DNA of 64,000 nucleotides from positions 1 through 64,000 of the forward strand of contig JBAXTE010000011.1 of assembly GCA_037130365.1 (NCBI GenBank), in the 5' to 3' direction. The DNA is from JBAXTE01 sp037130365 (GTDB lineage Bacteria; Bacteroidota; Bacteroidia; Bacteroidales; WCHB1-69). Under the pieces are notes generated by a model. The model saw only the letters and a program-made list of their open reading frames with translations. It did not search any database and was not told the origin of the DNA. Shown one piece after another: positions 46,470 through 54,755 of this stretch (its first letter is position 1; each line of letters opens with the position of its first letter). A program made the translations under genes and the position numbers.

Positions 46470-46473
46470 ATTG

Positions 46474-47256
46474 TTATTTTTTAGGGAACCAAGGTATAAA
46501 TGAATTTGTTTTTCGTATGTATTCTGCATAATCTGGTTTTTGTGGTTTTAGTGTTTTTTCAAGTAAGGCTACGCCTGATACTTTAATAATAAAAAAGGTC
46601 ATTAATAGAGAACCAAGGATTGGAATATAATTACTAGCAGCAATTGAGAAAAGCCCAAATGACCACCAAATGGTTGAATCGCCAAAGTAGTTTGGATGCC
46701 TTGTGTAATGCCATAAACCTGTATTTAGTACTTTTCCTTTGTTTGTCGGATTCGATTTAAATCGCACAAGCTGAAAGTCGCCACCTGCTTCAAAAATAAA
46801 TCCAATGATCCAAACCAGAATAGCAAGGTAATCAATGAAATTAAGAGAATTTGCTTCTCCGGATAGATGTGCGCCAAGCAAAGGTGCTGAAATTAACCAC
46901 ATTAACACACCTTGAAGTAAAAAAGTTTGAAAAAAACTAATCCACCAGTATCGGTGTTCGCCATATTTCTTTCTGAATTCCTGATATCTAAAATCTTCTC
47001 CTTTGCCAATATTTCTAAAGGCTAAATGAATCGAAAGGCGCATTCCCCATAAGGTGACTAATGCAAGCAAAAGGTAGTTTCGAGGTCCAATGCTTTCGAT
47101 GTTCCAAAAATAAAAACCATTTGCAAGCACAAATCCCGCTCCCCAAAAGAGATCGACGATGCTTACGTTTTTCAGAAAAATGCTGATAATCCAAAGTAGC
47201 GTCATCATACCTAGGATGACTATTAACGATTGTATGTATATTTGAAAGTAGGTCAT
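46474..47256 (-). CDS. DUF1295 / steroid-5-alpha-reductase-like membrane protein
   Basis: 260 residues from ATG 47256 (MTYFQIYIQS), 11 bp after the upstream gene; a longer frame would run into that gene. About six to seven membrane helices. The C-terminal catalytic-type region NKGKVLNTGLWHYTRHPNYFGD is the hallmark of the DUF1295/ICMT-like superfamily, members of which reduce double bonds or methylate using bound cofactors. Substrate unknown. It sits between the DhaL-DegV gene and the membrane peroxiredoxin with short gaps, so the three probably form one operon. Confidence 0.85.
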   Translation of the reverse strand: MTYFQIYIQSLIVILGMMTLLWIISIFLKNVSIVDLFWGAGFVLANGFYFWNIESIGPRNYLLLALVTLWGMRLSIHLAFRNIGKGEDFRYQEFRKKYGEHRYWWISFFQTFLLQGVLMWLISAPLLGAHLSGEANSLNFIDYLAILVWIIGFIFEAGGDFQLVRFKSNPTNKGKVLNTGLWHYTRHPNYFGDSTIWWSFGLFSIAASNYIPILGSLLMTFFIIKVSGVALLEKTLKPQKPDYAEYIRKTNSFIPWFPKK

Positions 47257-47267
47257 AATAGTAAATT

Positions 47268-49058
47268 TTATTCGGTTAATAATGCGATTGAAGTTGTTCC
47301 AATTCCAGCGTTCATGCCAATTACAGGAGAAATATTTACAAACGAAACTGGATCTTTGCCGCACTGTTTTCTCATCTCATTTGCAAGCCAGTGGGCGCCA
47401 TCTTCGTTATTTGCGTGTAAAATAATGTAATTCCAAAGTGCATTTGTTTTGGTCAAAACTTTAATCTGTTTAAGCACTTTTTTCATGTTTGAGCGGTGTG
47501 TAAAGGCTTTTCCAAAAACCATAGACTTCCCATTTTTGTCCATAGTAACAATTGGATTGATGTTTAGTAGCTTAGAAATCAATCCTTTCGTGTGAGAAAC
47601 ACGACCACCTTTTACCATATATTTGAGCGTTTTTACACTCACATAGATTTCCGATTGCTCAATCCATCGCTCAATGGACGGTTTTAATTCTGTAATCGAA
47701 ATTCCATTTTCAATAGCTTCGGCTGTTCGTAAAACGATTAATCCAAGAGCCCCAGAAAGTGTTTTGGAATCGATAACCATAATTGGTTTTTGAAACTCTT
47801 TACTGATTTTATCTGCAGCTTTTTGACTACTTAAAAATGTGCCACTAAATTGTTGAGTGAGATGAATGGCCACAATGGCATCGTAGTGCGACGCTAAATT
47901 GGCGTATTGATTTGTAAAAGTACGTTCGTTTATTTGTGAAGAGGTTGGAAAAACAGGACTTTCATCCAAAAGTTTATAAAATTGGTTGGGGGAGATGGTC
48001 ACTTTGTCAAGATATTGGTTTTCACCAAAGTTTATACTGAGTGGCAACACATGAATTTGATACTTATCGATTAATTCCTGAGATAAATCGCACGTTGAAT
48101 CTGTTACTATAGCAATATTCCATTTTCGGTTTCTGATTATTTCGTGCTGACGTTGCATATCATCCACTTTTTGCATCGAAATCGTTCCAGCTGGCCGAAG
48201 TTCAGCAAAAAGATCCGCAGGATTATTGGTGTGAACATGTACTCGTGCAATTTTATCAGAGCCTGCCACTACAATTGAGTCCCCATATTTTTCGAGAATT
48301 GGTGTAAGTTGTGTTGTAGAAATATTCAGATTTCGTATAATTGCTTCGGTGCAAAATCGATAATTAATTTCATCAAAATCTATTTCATCGATATGCGAAA
48401 TTTTAGAAATAGCTGATATTTCTGAACTGATTTTTCGAATATCACTATTTAAAATAAAATCAATAATACCTTCAATAAATACCACAAATCCCTTAGCCCC
48501 AGCATCTACAACATTATTTTGACTGAGAATCTTCAGTTTTTGAGTAGTTTCAGTCAACGATTTTTTTAGCGTATTTATTGAATTTATAAAGAGATGATTA
48601 AAATCAGAAGTAGTACTTTGAGAAATATTTTCCGACCATTCTCTGATAACGGTGAGCATTGTCCCTTCCATGGGCGTTGCCACCGCTTGGTACATGAAAT
48701 TAATTGCATTTTTAATGCTTTTTATAAACTCGTGAATGTCAATTTTCTCTTTATCAGGAGTTTCCATATTCATTCCGTATAGAAATTGGGCAAAAATCAC
48801 CCCAGAATTACCACGAGCACCAATCAGAGCGGCTTCGGCAATATGGTTAAATGTGGTTTTATAGGAATATTCAGGTGTAATTTGATCGAGAATAGCTCTA
48901 ATTGTGGAGGCTAAATTGGTACCTGTATCTTGGTCGTTTACAGGAAAAACATTGATTAAGTTTATTTCTGTTTGATTTGCAATTAATCGTTGACCTCCAG
49001 CAACAAAGGAATAATATAAGTTTTTGCCGGTAAGCTCAGAAATTGGTTTTTTAATCAT
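47268..49058 (-). CDS. DhaL/DAK2-DegV fusion, candidate fatty acid kinase
   Basis: 596 residues. Residues 1-200 form a DhaL-type nucleotide-binding domain (NVFPVNDQDTGTNLAST, with Mg-binding Asp; GARGNSGVIFAQ; GAKGFVVF). A middle region (about 205-310) resembles the FakA linker domain. Residues about 314-596 are a complete DegV/FakB fatty-acid-binding domain (IAIVTDSTCDLSQELI, FPTSSQ, GLISKLLNINPIV). In Firmicutes FakA and FakB are separate and together phosphorylate exogenous fatty acids; here both halves are one chain. The acyl-phosphate product is the substrate of PlsY, encoded nearby on the same strand. Confidence 0.87.
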   Translation of the reverse strand: MIKKPISELTGKNLYYSFVAGGQRLIANQTEINLINVFPVNDQDTGTNLASTIRAILDQITPEYSYKTTFNHIAEAALIGARGNSGVIFAQFLYGMNMETPDKEKIDIHEFIKSIKNAINFMYQAVATPMEGTMLTVIREWSENISQSTTSDFNHLFINSINTLKKSLTETTQKLKILSQNNVVDAGAKGFVVFIEGIIDFILNSDIRKISSEISAISKISHIDEIDFDEINYRFCTEAIIRNLNISTTQLTPILEKYGDSIVVAGSDKIARVHVHTNNPADLFAELRPAGTISMQKVDDMQRQHEIIRNRKWNIAIVTDSTCDLSQELIDKYQIHVLPLSINFGENQYLDKVTISPNQFYKLLDESPVFPTSSQINERTFTNQYANLASHYDAIVAIHLTQQFSGTFLSSQKAADKISKEFQKPIMVIDSKTLSGALGLIVLRTAEAIENGISITELKPSIERWIEQSEIYVSVKTLKYMVKGGRVSHTKGLISKLLNINPIVTMDKNGKSMVFGKAFTHRSNMKKVLKQIKVLTKTNALWNYIILHANNEDGAHWLANEMRKQCGKDPVSFVNISPVIGMNAGIGTTSIALLTE

Positions 49059-49471
49059 GATACTGTGGCTAATTAGATTAGATTAATAAAACAAATAAAT
49101 GGAGCTTTTGTTTGTTTTCATATGAATATTAACCCTTTGCCTTAAAGTTGAAAGAACACACATCAGCGTAACGAATACAAAAAAAAATCATACATCTTTC
49201 TTCTATATTCTCTTTTTATGTTTCACGAACCGGAACGAAGTGGAGCTCAGCGTAGCTAAAAATCTTTTTCACCAAACCTCGCTTCGCGCATTCTTACTTC
49301 ATTATTCTGTATTCTCTTCTTCACGAACTATCTTTTCAAGTTTTACGATTTACCATTAAGGCACTAAGTTCACTAAGGATCACTAAGTTTCCAGCATTTT
49401 CTTTTCACGAAACTTCTTTTCACGTTTCACGATTCTTCCCTCTGCATTCCTTTCGACTTTAAAAAACTTTC
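49059..49471. repeat. Intergenic mosaic of short repeated words
   Basis: After about 100 bp of probable promoter sequence for the leftward gene, the region consists of words such as TTTCACGAA, CACTAAGGATCACTAAG, ATTCTGTATTCTCTTC and CCTTTCGACTTTA. The same words make up 23760-24180, and some occur near 45580. No gene is seen. Confidence 0.6.
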
Positions 49472-49556
49472 GATCCCGAAAAAAAAAGAAATTTCCAATT
49501 TCGTGTTTTTTCGAGGATACTCGATTTATTACAAAATCGTAGATTTTGATAATTCG
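49472..49556 (+). repeat. Two-hairpin intergenic element, copy 5
   Basis: Hairpin 1: ATCCCG...CGAGGAT with a bulged A, an A-tract/T-tract middle stem and the inner pair GAAATT/AATTTC. Hairpin 2 (49521-49556): CGATTTAT and CAAAATC pair with GATTTTG and ATAATTCG. Hairpin 2 is nearly identical to copy 4. It ends about 60 bp before the murA start. Confidence 0.65.
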
Positions 49557-49616
49557 GCACTTTATAAACTCATTTATTCCCCAAATTTTACTAATTTTAT
49601 CGAAAAATATAGAATA

Positions 49617-50921
49617 ATGTCAGTTTTTGAAATTCAAGGTGGAAATAGTCTTCATGGAGAAATCACTCCTCAAGGAGCTAAAAATGAAGCATTACAAGTG
49701 ATTTGTGGAGTTCTTCTTACTTCCGAAAAGGTCACAATATCTAATATTCCCAATATTCGAGATGTAAATAATCTTATTGAATTAATGATCGAATTGGGAG
49801 TTAAAGTGACTAAGGAGAATGAAGATACCTATTCATTTGAGGCCGTTGAAATTGACTTTAATTATTTAAAAACTGATGCTTATTTGGCAAAAGCTAGAAG
49901 CATTCGGGGATCAATCATGATTTTGGGTCCTATGCTGGCTCGTTTTGGCCATGGATACGCCCCTCGACCTGGTGGAGACAAAATTGGACGCCGCCGTTTA
50001 GATACCCACTTTATTGGTATGCAAAAGTTGGGTGCAAAATTTGATTTTTGTGAAGATGCGAAAGTCTTCGAAATAAAAGGAGAAAATTTAAAAGGATGTT
50101 ATATGTTACTCGATGAGGCATCGGTAACTGGAACAGCTAATGTTGTTATGGCCGCAGTGATGGCTCAGGGGACAACCACAATTTTTAATGCTGCTTGTGA
50201 GCCATATGTAACTCAGCTGTGTAAGATGCTCAATAATATGGGCGCAAAAATTTCTGGTGTAGGTTCAAATTTATTGATTATCGATGGAGTAACAGAAATG
50301 CATGGGTGCACGCATCGATTGCTTCCAGATATGATTGAAATTGGTAGTTTTATTGGTTTGGCAGCCATGACTCGTTCGCATATTCGTATTAAAAATGTAA
50401 GTTACGAGAACTTAGGAGTTATTCCTGATGTGTTCCGTAAATTGGGAATTATTATTTTAAACGAAGGTGATGATTTAATTATTCCCGAACAAAAGTCTTA
50501 CGAAGTAGAATCATTTATGGATGGTTCAATCATGACTATTTCTGACGCTCCTTGGCCTGGTTTTACTCCCGATTTAATCAGTATTGCGTTGGTTACAGCC
50601 ATTCAAGCTAAAGGCAGTGTGTTAATTCATCAAAAAATGTTTGAAAGTAGACTGTTTTTTGTTGATAAACTGATAGATATGGGAGCTCAAATTATTCTTT
50701 GTGATCCACACCGTGCCACAGTAATTGGGCTTGATCATAAAACTCCATTGCGTGGAATTGAAATGACCTCTCCAGATATTCGCGCTGGGGTTGCTCAACT
50801 TATCGCAGCCCTTTCTGCAAAAGGAAAAAGTTCAATTTACAATATTGAACAAATTGAACGTGGGTATCAGAATATCGACGGTCGTCTTCGTTTACTTGGT
50901 GCTGATATTATTAGAAAATAA
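49617..50921 (+). CDS. murA: UDP-GlcNAc enolpyruvyl transferase MurA, Cys-to-Asp type
   Basis: 434 residues from ATG 49617 (MSVFEIQGGNSL), the normal MurA start; the frame is open 38 codons further up, but that part lies in repeat DNA. MurA adds enolpyruvate to UDP-GlcNAc, the first committed step of peptidoglycan synthesis. The substrate Lys22-Asn23 is present (GAKNEA). The active-site loop reads RPGGDKIGRRRLD with Asp121 where E. coli has Cys115. Asp at this place is known in some bacteria and goes with fosfomycin insensitivity. The gene lies 46 bp before the acyl/glycan gene group. Confidence 0.93.
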   Translation: MSVFEIQGGNSLHGEITPQGAKNEALQVICGVLLTSEKVTISNIPNIRDVNNLIELMIELGVKVTKENEDTYSFEAVEIDFNYLKTDAYLAKARSIRGSIMILGPMLARFGHGYAPRPGGDKIGRRRLDTHFIGMQKLGAKFDFCEDAKVFEIKGENLKGCYMLLDEASVTGTANVVMAAVMAQGTTTIFNAACEPYVTQLCKMLNNMGAKISGVGSNLLIIDGVTEMHGCTHRLLPDMIEIGSFIGLAAMTRSHIRIKNVSYENLGVIPDVFRKLGIIILNEGDDLIIPEQKSYEVESFMDGSIMTISDAPWPGFTPDLISIALVTAIQAKGSVLIHQKMFESRLFFVDKLIDMGAQIILCDPHRATVIGLDHKTPLRGIEMTSPDIRAGVAQLIAALSAKGKSSIYNIEQIERGYQNIDGRLRLLGADIIRK

Positions 50922-50967
50922 TGCACTTTTGTGACATAAATTTACAATTCAAAATTGATAAAATCTC

Positions 50968-52185
50968 ATGATACGTAGTCTTCTTGTTTATTTAAAATTT
51001 ATTTTAAAATCTGTTTTATCCCCCGAAGAACGAAATCTGATAAAAAGAGAGTGGGCACGAACTTTCAATGATAAACCTACATTTAAAGAATCTCGTGATC
51101 TTAAAGTTGATAATTTTCAAATAACGAAGTCATTATATATGGCTGTGGAATGGTTGCTAAGATCTCAATTTAATATGACCGATTATGGGTTTGGTTCATA
51201 TCGAATTGGAAAAGGGTGGACATCTTCATATCCTGAAACAACGGGTTACATCATCCCTACGCTGATGACTTATGCCAAAATAAAGAATGAACACGAAATT
51301 ATGAATTGCTGTGTAAAGGCTGCAAATTGGCTAGTTGAAATACAAAAACCATCGGGAGGCTGGCAGGGTGAAACTCTTCACGAAAAGCGCCCTGAAGTTG
51401 TGTTTAATACTGGACAAATAATAAGAGGTCTGATATCCGTTTATGAGCATAATCACGACGAAAAGTTCTTGAATTCAGCCATAAAGGCTGCTGATTGGCT
51501 TTGCGATATTCAGGAAGAAAATGGCTCGTGGGTTAAAAATGCATTTATGAACGTTGCTAGAGTATATGATAGCTATGTAGATTTTCCATTATTGCTGCTT
51601 TATAAAATCACAAAAAATGAAAGATATAAAGAAACTGCAATAAAAAATTTAGATTGGATTATTAAAGAAAAACAAACGCCCAATGGCTGGTTTCAAGATT
51701 GCGACAATACTATTAAACACAACAATAAACCAATTCTTCACACTATTGCTTATACCATCGATGGGCTAATAACATCAGGAGTTTTATTAGGACGAAATGA
51801 TTATATTGAAGCAGGTCAAAAAGCTGCCAATAAACTCCTTGATAGATATAATACGAATCGTTTTATGCATGGTCGTTACGATAAAAATTGGAATGGCAGC
51901 GAATACCCAATATTAACTGGGTATGCTCAGATGGCTATTAATTGGATGAATTTATATCATATTACACAAAATAAAGCCTATTTAAATGCATCGTTAGAAG
52001 TTAACCGCCAGTTAGTTTGGTTGCAACGTGCAGACGATTGCTCGCTCGAGTCGGTTAGAGGAGCAATTAGTGGATCATTTCCTCTTTGGGGAAAATACGA
52101 GCCATTTTCATATCCAAATTGGGCAACAAAGTATTTTGTTGATGCACTTTTGCTCGAAGTAGATGAGCTTAAAGTTCAAATATAG
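50968..52185 (+). CDS. Alpha/alpha-toroid protein of a glycan gene cluster
   Basis: 405 residues without a clear signal peptide. Repeated helical pairs with W-rich motifs (VEWLLRSQ, ANWLVEIQKPSGGWQG, ADWLCDIQEENGSWV, LDWIIKEKQTPNGWF, RQLVWLQRADD) indicate an (alpha/alpha) toroid of the prenyltransferase/six-hairpin-glycosidase type. Similar proteins appear in exopolysaccharide clusters, often with poor names; the reaction is unknown. Acidic and His residues near the toroid centre (YDSYVDFPLL, HTIAYTIDG) could be catalytic. 46 bp after murA and 62 bp before the AAC(3)-like gene, so probably co-transcribed. Confidence 0.7.
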   Translation: MIRSLLVYLKFILKSVLSPEERNLIKREWARTFNDKPTFKESRDLKVDNFQITKSLYMAVEWLLRSQFNMTDYGFGSYRIGKGWTSSYPETTGYIIPTLMTYAKIKNEHEIMNCCVKAANWLVEIQKPSGGWQGETLHEKRPEVVFNTGQIIRGLISVYEHNHDEKFLNSAIKAADWLCDIQEENGSWVKNAFMNVARVYDSYVDFPLLLLYKITKNERYKETAIKNLDWIIKEKQTPNGWFQDCDNTIKHNNKPILHTIAYTIDGLITSGVLLGRNDYIEAGQKAANKLLDRYNTNRFMHGRYDKNWNGSEYPILTGYAQMAINWMNLYHITQNKAYLNASLEVNRQLVWLQRADDCSLESVRGAISGSFPLWGKYEPFSYPNWATKYFVDALLLEVDELKVQI

Positions 52186-52247
52186 TGATTTATGAGCGCA
52201 AAGAATATTGCACTAAAAGTCACAACTATTATCTGTTAAAGTAAAAA

Positions 52248-53060
52248 ATGAAAGAAAAAATCGGATATATCGATCTTGCATCTTCGCTTAATCTTAAGCC
52301 TGATGATGTTTTGTTTATTGGTGCCGATTTAACTCGATTAGCTTATGCTTCGGCAAAGAATAGAGTGCCATTTGATGTGAATAAATTCATTGATAGTTTT
52401 TTAGAACAATTGCCAAATGGAACACTCGTAATTCCAACTTATACTGACGATTTTCATCAAGGAATGACCTTTGATGTGCGAAAAAGTAAGCCAAATATTG
52501 GTGCTTTAGCTGTTGCAGCCTTTAAACGTAAAGATGCTTATCGAACAGTGGATCCATTTCATTCGGTTGCTGTTTGGGGTAAACATATTCCACTTTTCGA
52601 ATCGATAGTTGATAATAGTACTTTCGGAACTAATTCTGCTTTTGGATTGCTTCATCAACTAAAGGCTAAAATGTTGATGATTGATGTTTCATTAAATCAG
52701 AACTTTACATTTGTGCATTATTGCGAAGAGCAAGCAAAAGTGTCATGGAGAAAGAATGTAAATCATCATATTCATATCATAAATCACCTGGGAGTTGAAT
52801 CTGAAGTGGATTGTAATTTTTATACTCGAAAAATGGGATATATAAATTCACTCGATCCTTTAGAAAAAGTTTTTGAGAGAGAAAAAATTATGAACATCAC
52901 TGAAATTTTTAATATACCATTGAGAATGATTGACTTGCCAATGGCTTATTCGAGTATTATACTGGACATCAATGAAAATAATGGTCGAAATATTCACCAA
53001 TTCAGTATTTATGAATGGGTTCGAATTCTGACCAAAAGAATTTTATTCTCTAGAAAGTGA
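52248..53060 (+). CDS. AAC(3)-family N-acyltransferase
   Basis: 270 residues. The AAC(3) antibiotic-acetyltransferase superfamily is recognised by the order VLFIGADLTRLAYAS, LPNGTLVIPTYTD, KPNIGALAVAAFK, then DPFHSVAVWGK with the conserved catalytic-type His, and a late FVHYCEEQ. Members outside resistance genes acylate amino groups of sugars. The neighbour 62 bp downstream is an acyl carrier protein, so an acyl-ACP rather than acetyl-CoA may be the donor (inference). Resistance to aminoglycosides should not be assumed. Confidence 0.8.
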   Translation: MKEKIGYIDLASSLNLKPDDVLFIGADLTRLAYASAKNRVPFDVNKFIDSFLEQLPNGTLVIPTYTDDFHQGMTFDVRKSKPNIGALAVAAFKRKDAYRTVDPFHSVAVWGKHIPLFESIVDNSTFGTNSAFGLLHQLKAKMLMIDVSLNQNFTFVHYCEEQAKVSWRKNVNHHIHIINHLGVESEVDCNFYTRKMGYINSLDPLEKVFEREKIMNITEIFNIPLRMIDLPMAYSSIILDINENNGRNIHQFSIYEWVRILTKRILFSRK

Positions 53061-53122
53061 TGTAACATTTTTTTATTACCTTCGTTATTACAATTAGTTT
53101 AAATTTTAAAGCACTTAATTAC

Positions 53123-53422
53123 ATGAAAGATGTCATTCTAAGACTCATTTACGAAGCAATTGATGAAACTAACGAAATGCTTGAAGAAGATCAAAAAGTT
53201 GCACGACGATTAGATGCAAAATTATATGGTCCCGGTGCACATTTAGATTCTATTGAATTAGTGAATCTAATTGTTTCAGTAGAACAAAAAATTGAAGAGT
53301 TTTTTCAAATTGAAATTACTTTAGCAGACGAACGTGTGATACAAATGAAATATAACCCTTTTGTTACAGTAGAAAAGTTTGCTGAATATGTAGATACTAT
53401 TGTTTCCGAACAAAAAAAATGA
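53123..53422 (+). CDS. Acyl carrier protein, pathway-specific type
   Basis: 99 residues, acidic and helical. Ser43 in HLDSIELVNLIVSVEQKI is the expected 4'-phosphopantetheine site. It is longer than the housekeeping ACP (about 78 residues) and differs around the site, which has Ile instead of Leu after Ser, so it is likely a dedicated carrier. The stop overlaps the start of the SDR gene by four bases (ATGA type), implying coupled translation with an enzyme acting on its cargo. Confidence 0.88.
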   Translation: MKDVILRLIYEAIDETNEMLEEDQKVARRLDAKLYGPGAHLDSIELVNLIVSVEQKIEEFFQIEITLADERVIQMKYNPFVTVEKFAEYVDTIVSEQKK

Positions 53423-54129
53423 TGAACAAAACAGTTTTAATCAGCGGTGTGTCCGGCTCAATTGGAAGTTTTTTGGCTAAATATTTTTTAGCCAATGGTT
53501 TTTATGTGATTGGAATCAGTCGTAGAGCCTTTGTTCCAAATGTCCATATTGATTTATATCGCCATTTTTCGGTTGATATTACTGACGAGTTAGCTGTAAT
53601 TGGGCTGTTTAAAAAACTTCGATCCGAAAAAAATCAAATTAATTCCTTCATCCATTGTGTTGGCGTTTCATCAGCTTTACCAGTGACCATTGTAAGTAAA
53701 CAATCTATTACTCAAACAAGCGATGTCAATGCTACCGCTTCTATGATTTTGCTTAGAGAAGTACTTAAGTTAATGGTGTTGCAACGCAGTGGTTCAGTCG
53801 TTAACATAAGTTCTATCACTGCTTCCACTCATAATCATGGAAGTGCTGTGTATTCCTCATCAAAAGTCGCTTTTGAACACTTTTGTAAAGTTGCGGCCAT
53901 AGAAAATGCACGGTATGGTATTACATTGAATACTCTTAGATTACCAGTGATTGACCAAACAGAAATGCAACAAAAATTATCTGATGAAGTAGAAAAGAAA
54001 CTAATAGAATCTACCATTCTAAAACGTAAAATTGAACTGCCAGAGATTGCAACAATTTGTCAGTGGCTAATTAGCGAAGATGCTAAAGTGATTACTGGAG
54101 AAATAATTACACCCGGAGGGATATGGTAA
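53419..54129 (+). CDS. SDR-family oxidoreductase, FabG-like
   Basis: 236 residues. Rossmann motif GVSGSIGSFLAKY at about 8-20, catalytic Ser in VVNISSITA, and Tyr145 with Lys149 (VYSSSKVAF). In this context a 3-ketoacyl-ACP reduction is likely: the gene overlaps the ACP gene by four bases and the ketoacyl synthase lies two genes on. A sugar dehydrogenase role is the alternative. The ending ITGEIITPGGIW is typical of FabG-like SDRs. It overlaps the next gene by seven bases. Confidence 0.87.
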   Translation: MMNKTVLISGVSGSIGSFLAKYFLANGFYVIGISRRAFVPNVHIDLYRHFSVDITDELAVIGLFKKLRSEKNQINSFIHCVGVSSALPVTIVSKQSITQTSDVNATASMILLREVLKLMVLQRSGSVVNISSITASTHNHGSAVYSSSKVAFEHFCKVAAIENARYGITLNTLRLPVIDQTEMQQKLSDEVEKKLIESTILKRKIELPEIATICQWLISEDAKVITGEIITPGGIW

Positions 54130-54755
54130 GCAATGTATGCACACTTATCAATGGAAATGAAAAGGAGAATGCTTTTTTCGTGTCTTCACCCGATGGAAAT
54201 ACACTTATTATTGATCCAGGTAGCGACCCGCAGTTAATTATTAATCAATTACATAAGTTAAATCTTAAGCCAGTTGCAATATTGGCTACACATGCTCATT
54301 GGGATCATATTAGTGCTGTAGATGAGTTGAAAACTCATTATAATATTCCATTTTATTTGCATCAAAATGAAGCGAAATTGCTTAAATCCCTAAATCTTTA
54401 CAGAATGCTGGTAGCAAAAATGCCGTTAGTGAATATTCCTAAAGTTGATTATAAGTTAGTTTCCGATAATGTGTTCCAAATTTGTTCATTCGAAATAACC
54501 CCTTTCTTAATTGGGGCCCATACCGCTGGAAGTTGTTTTTTGCTTATCAATAATCATCTTTTTACAGGTGATATCATCTATAAAGGTCGTTTAGATGATC
54601 AAACAGTGAAATCTAATTCCGATAATCTAAAAGTTGTTATCGAAAAAATAAGTAATTTAGCAGAAGAAATTATTATTTACCCAGGACATGGCTCAAAAAG
54701 TACGTTATCGTACGAGCTGAATCATAATTCCGATCTTCAAAATAAGCTATTATGA
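54123..54755 (+). CDS. Metallo-beta-lactamase-fold hydrolase, glyoxalase-II-like
   Basis: 210 residues. The metal-binding motif THAHWDH (about 56-62), a later His in IGAHTAGSC, Asp in LFTGDIIYKG and His in YPGHGSKS complete the dinuclear site of the glyoxalase II-like branch, whose members often cleave thioesters. Between an SDR and a ketoacyl synthase that act on acyl carrier protein, a thioesterase or editing role is plausible but not shown. It starts inside the SDR gene (seven-base overlap) and its stop overlaps the next start by four bases. Confidence 0.85.
   Translation: MVSNVCTLINGNEKENAFFVSSPDGNTLIIDPGSDPQLIINQLHKLNLKPVAILATHAHWDHISAVDELKTHYNIPFYLHQNEAKLLKSLNLYRMLVAKMPLVNIPKVDYKLVSDNVFQICSFEITPFLIGAHTAGSCFLLINNHLFTGDIIYKGRLDDQTVKSNSDNLKVVIEKISNLAEEIIIYPGHGSKSTLSYELNHNSDLQNKLL

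Noticed and set aside
52248..53060. Aminoglycoside resistance gene
   Set aside because: The AAC(3) fold is clear, but the operon context (ACP, KAS III, deacetylase) points to sugar acylation; no resistance context.
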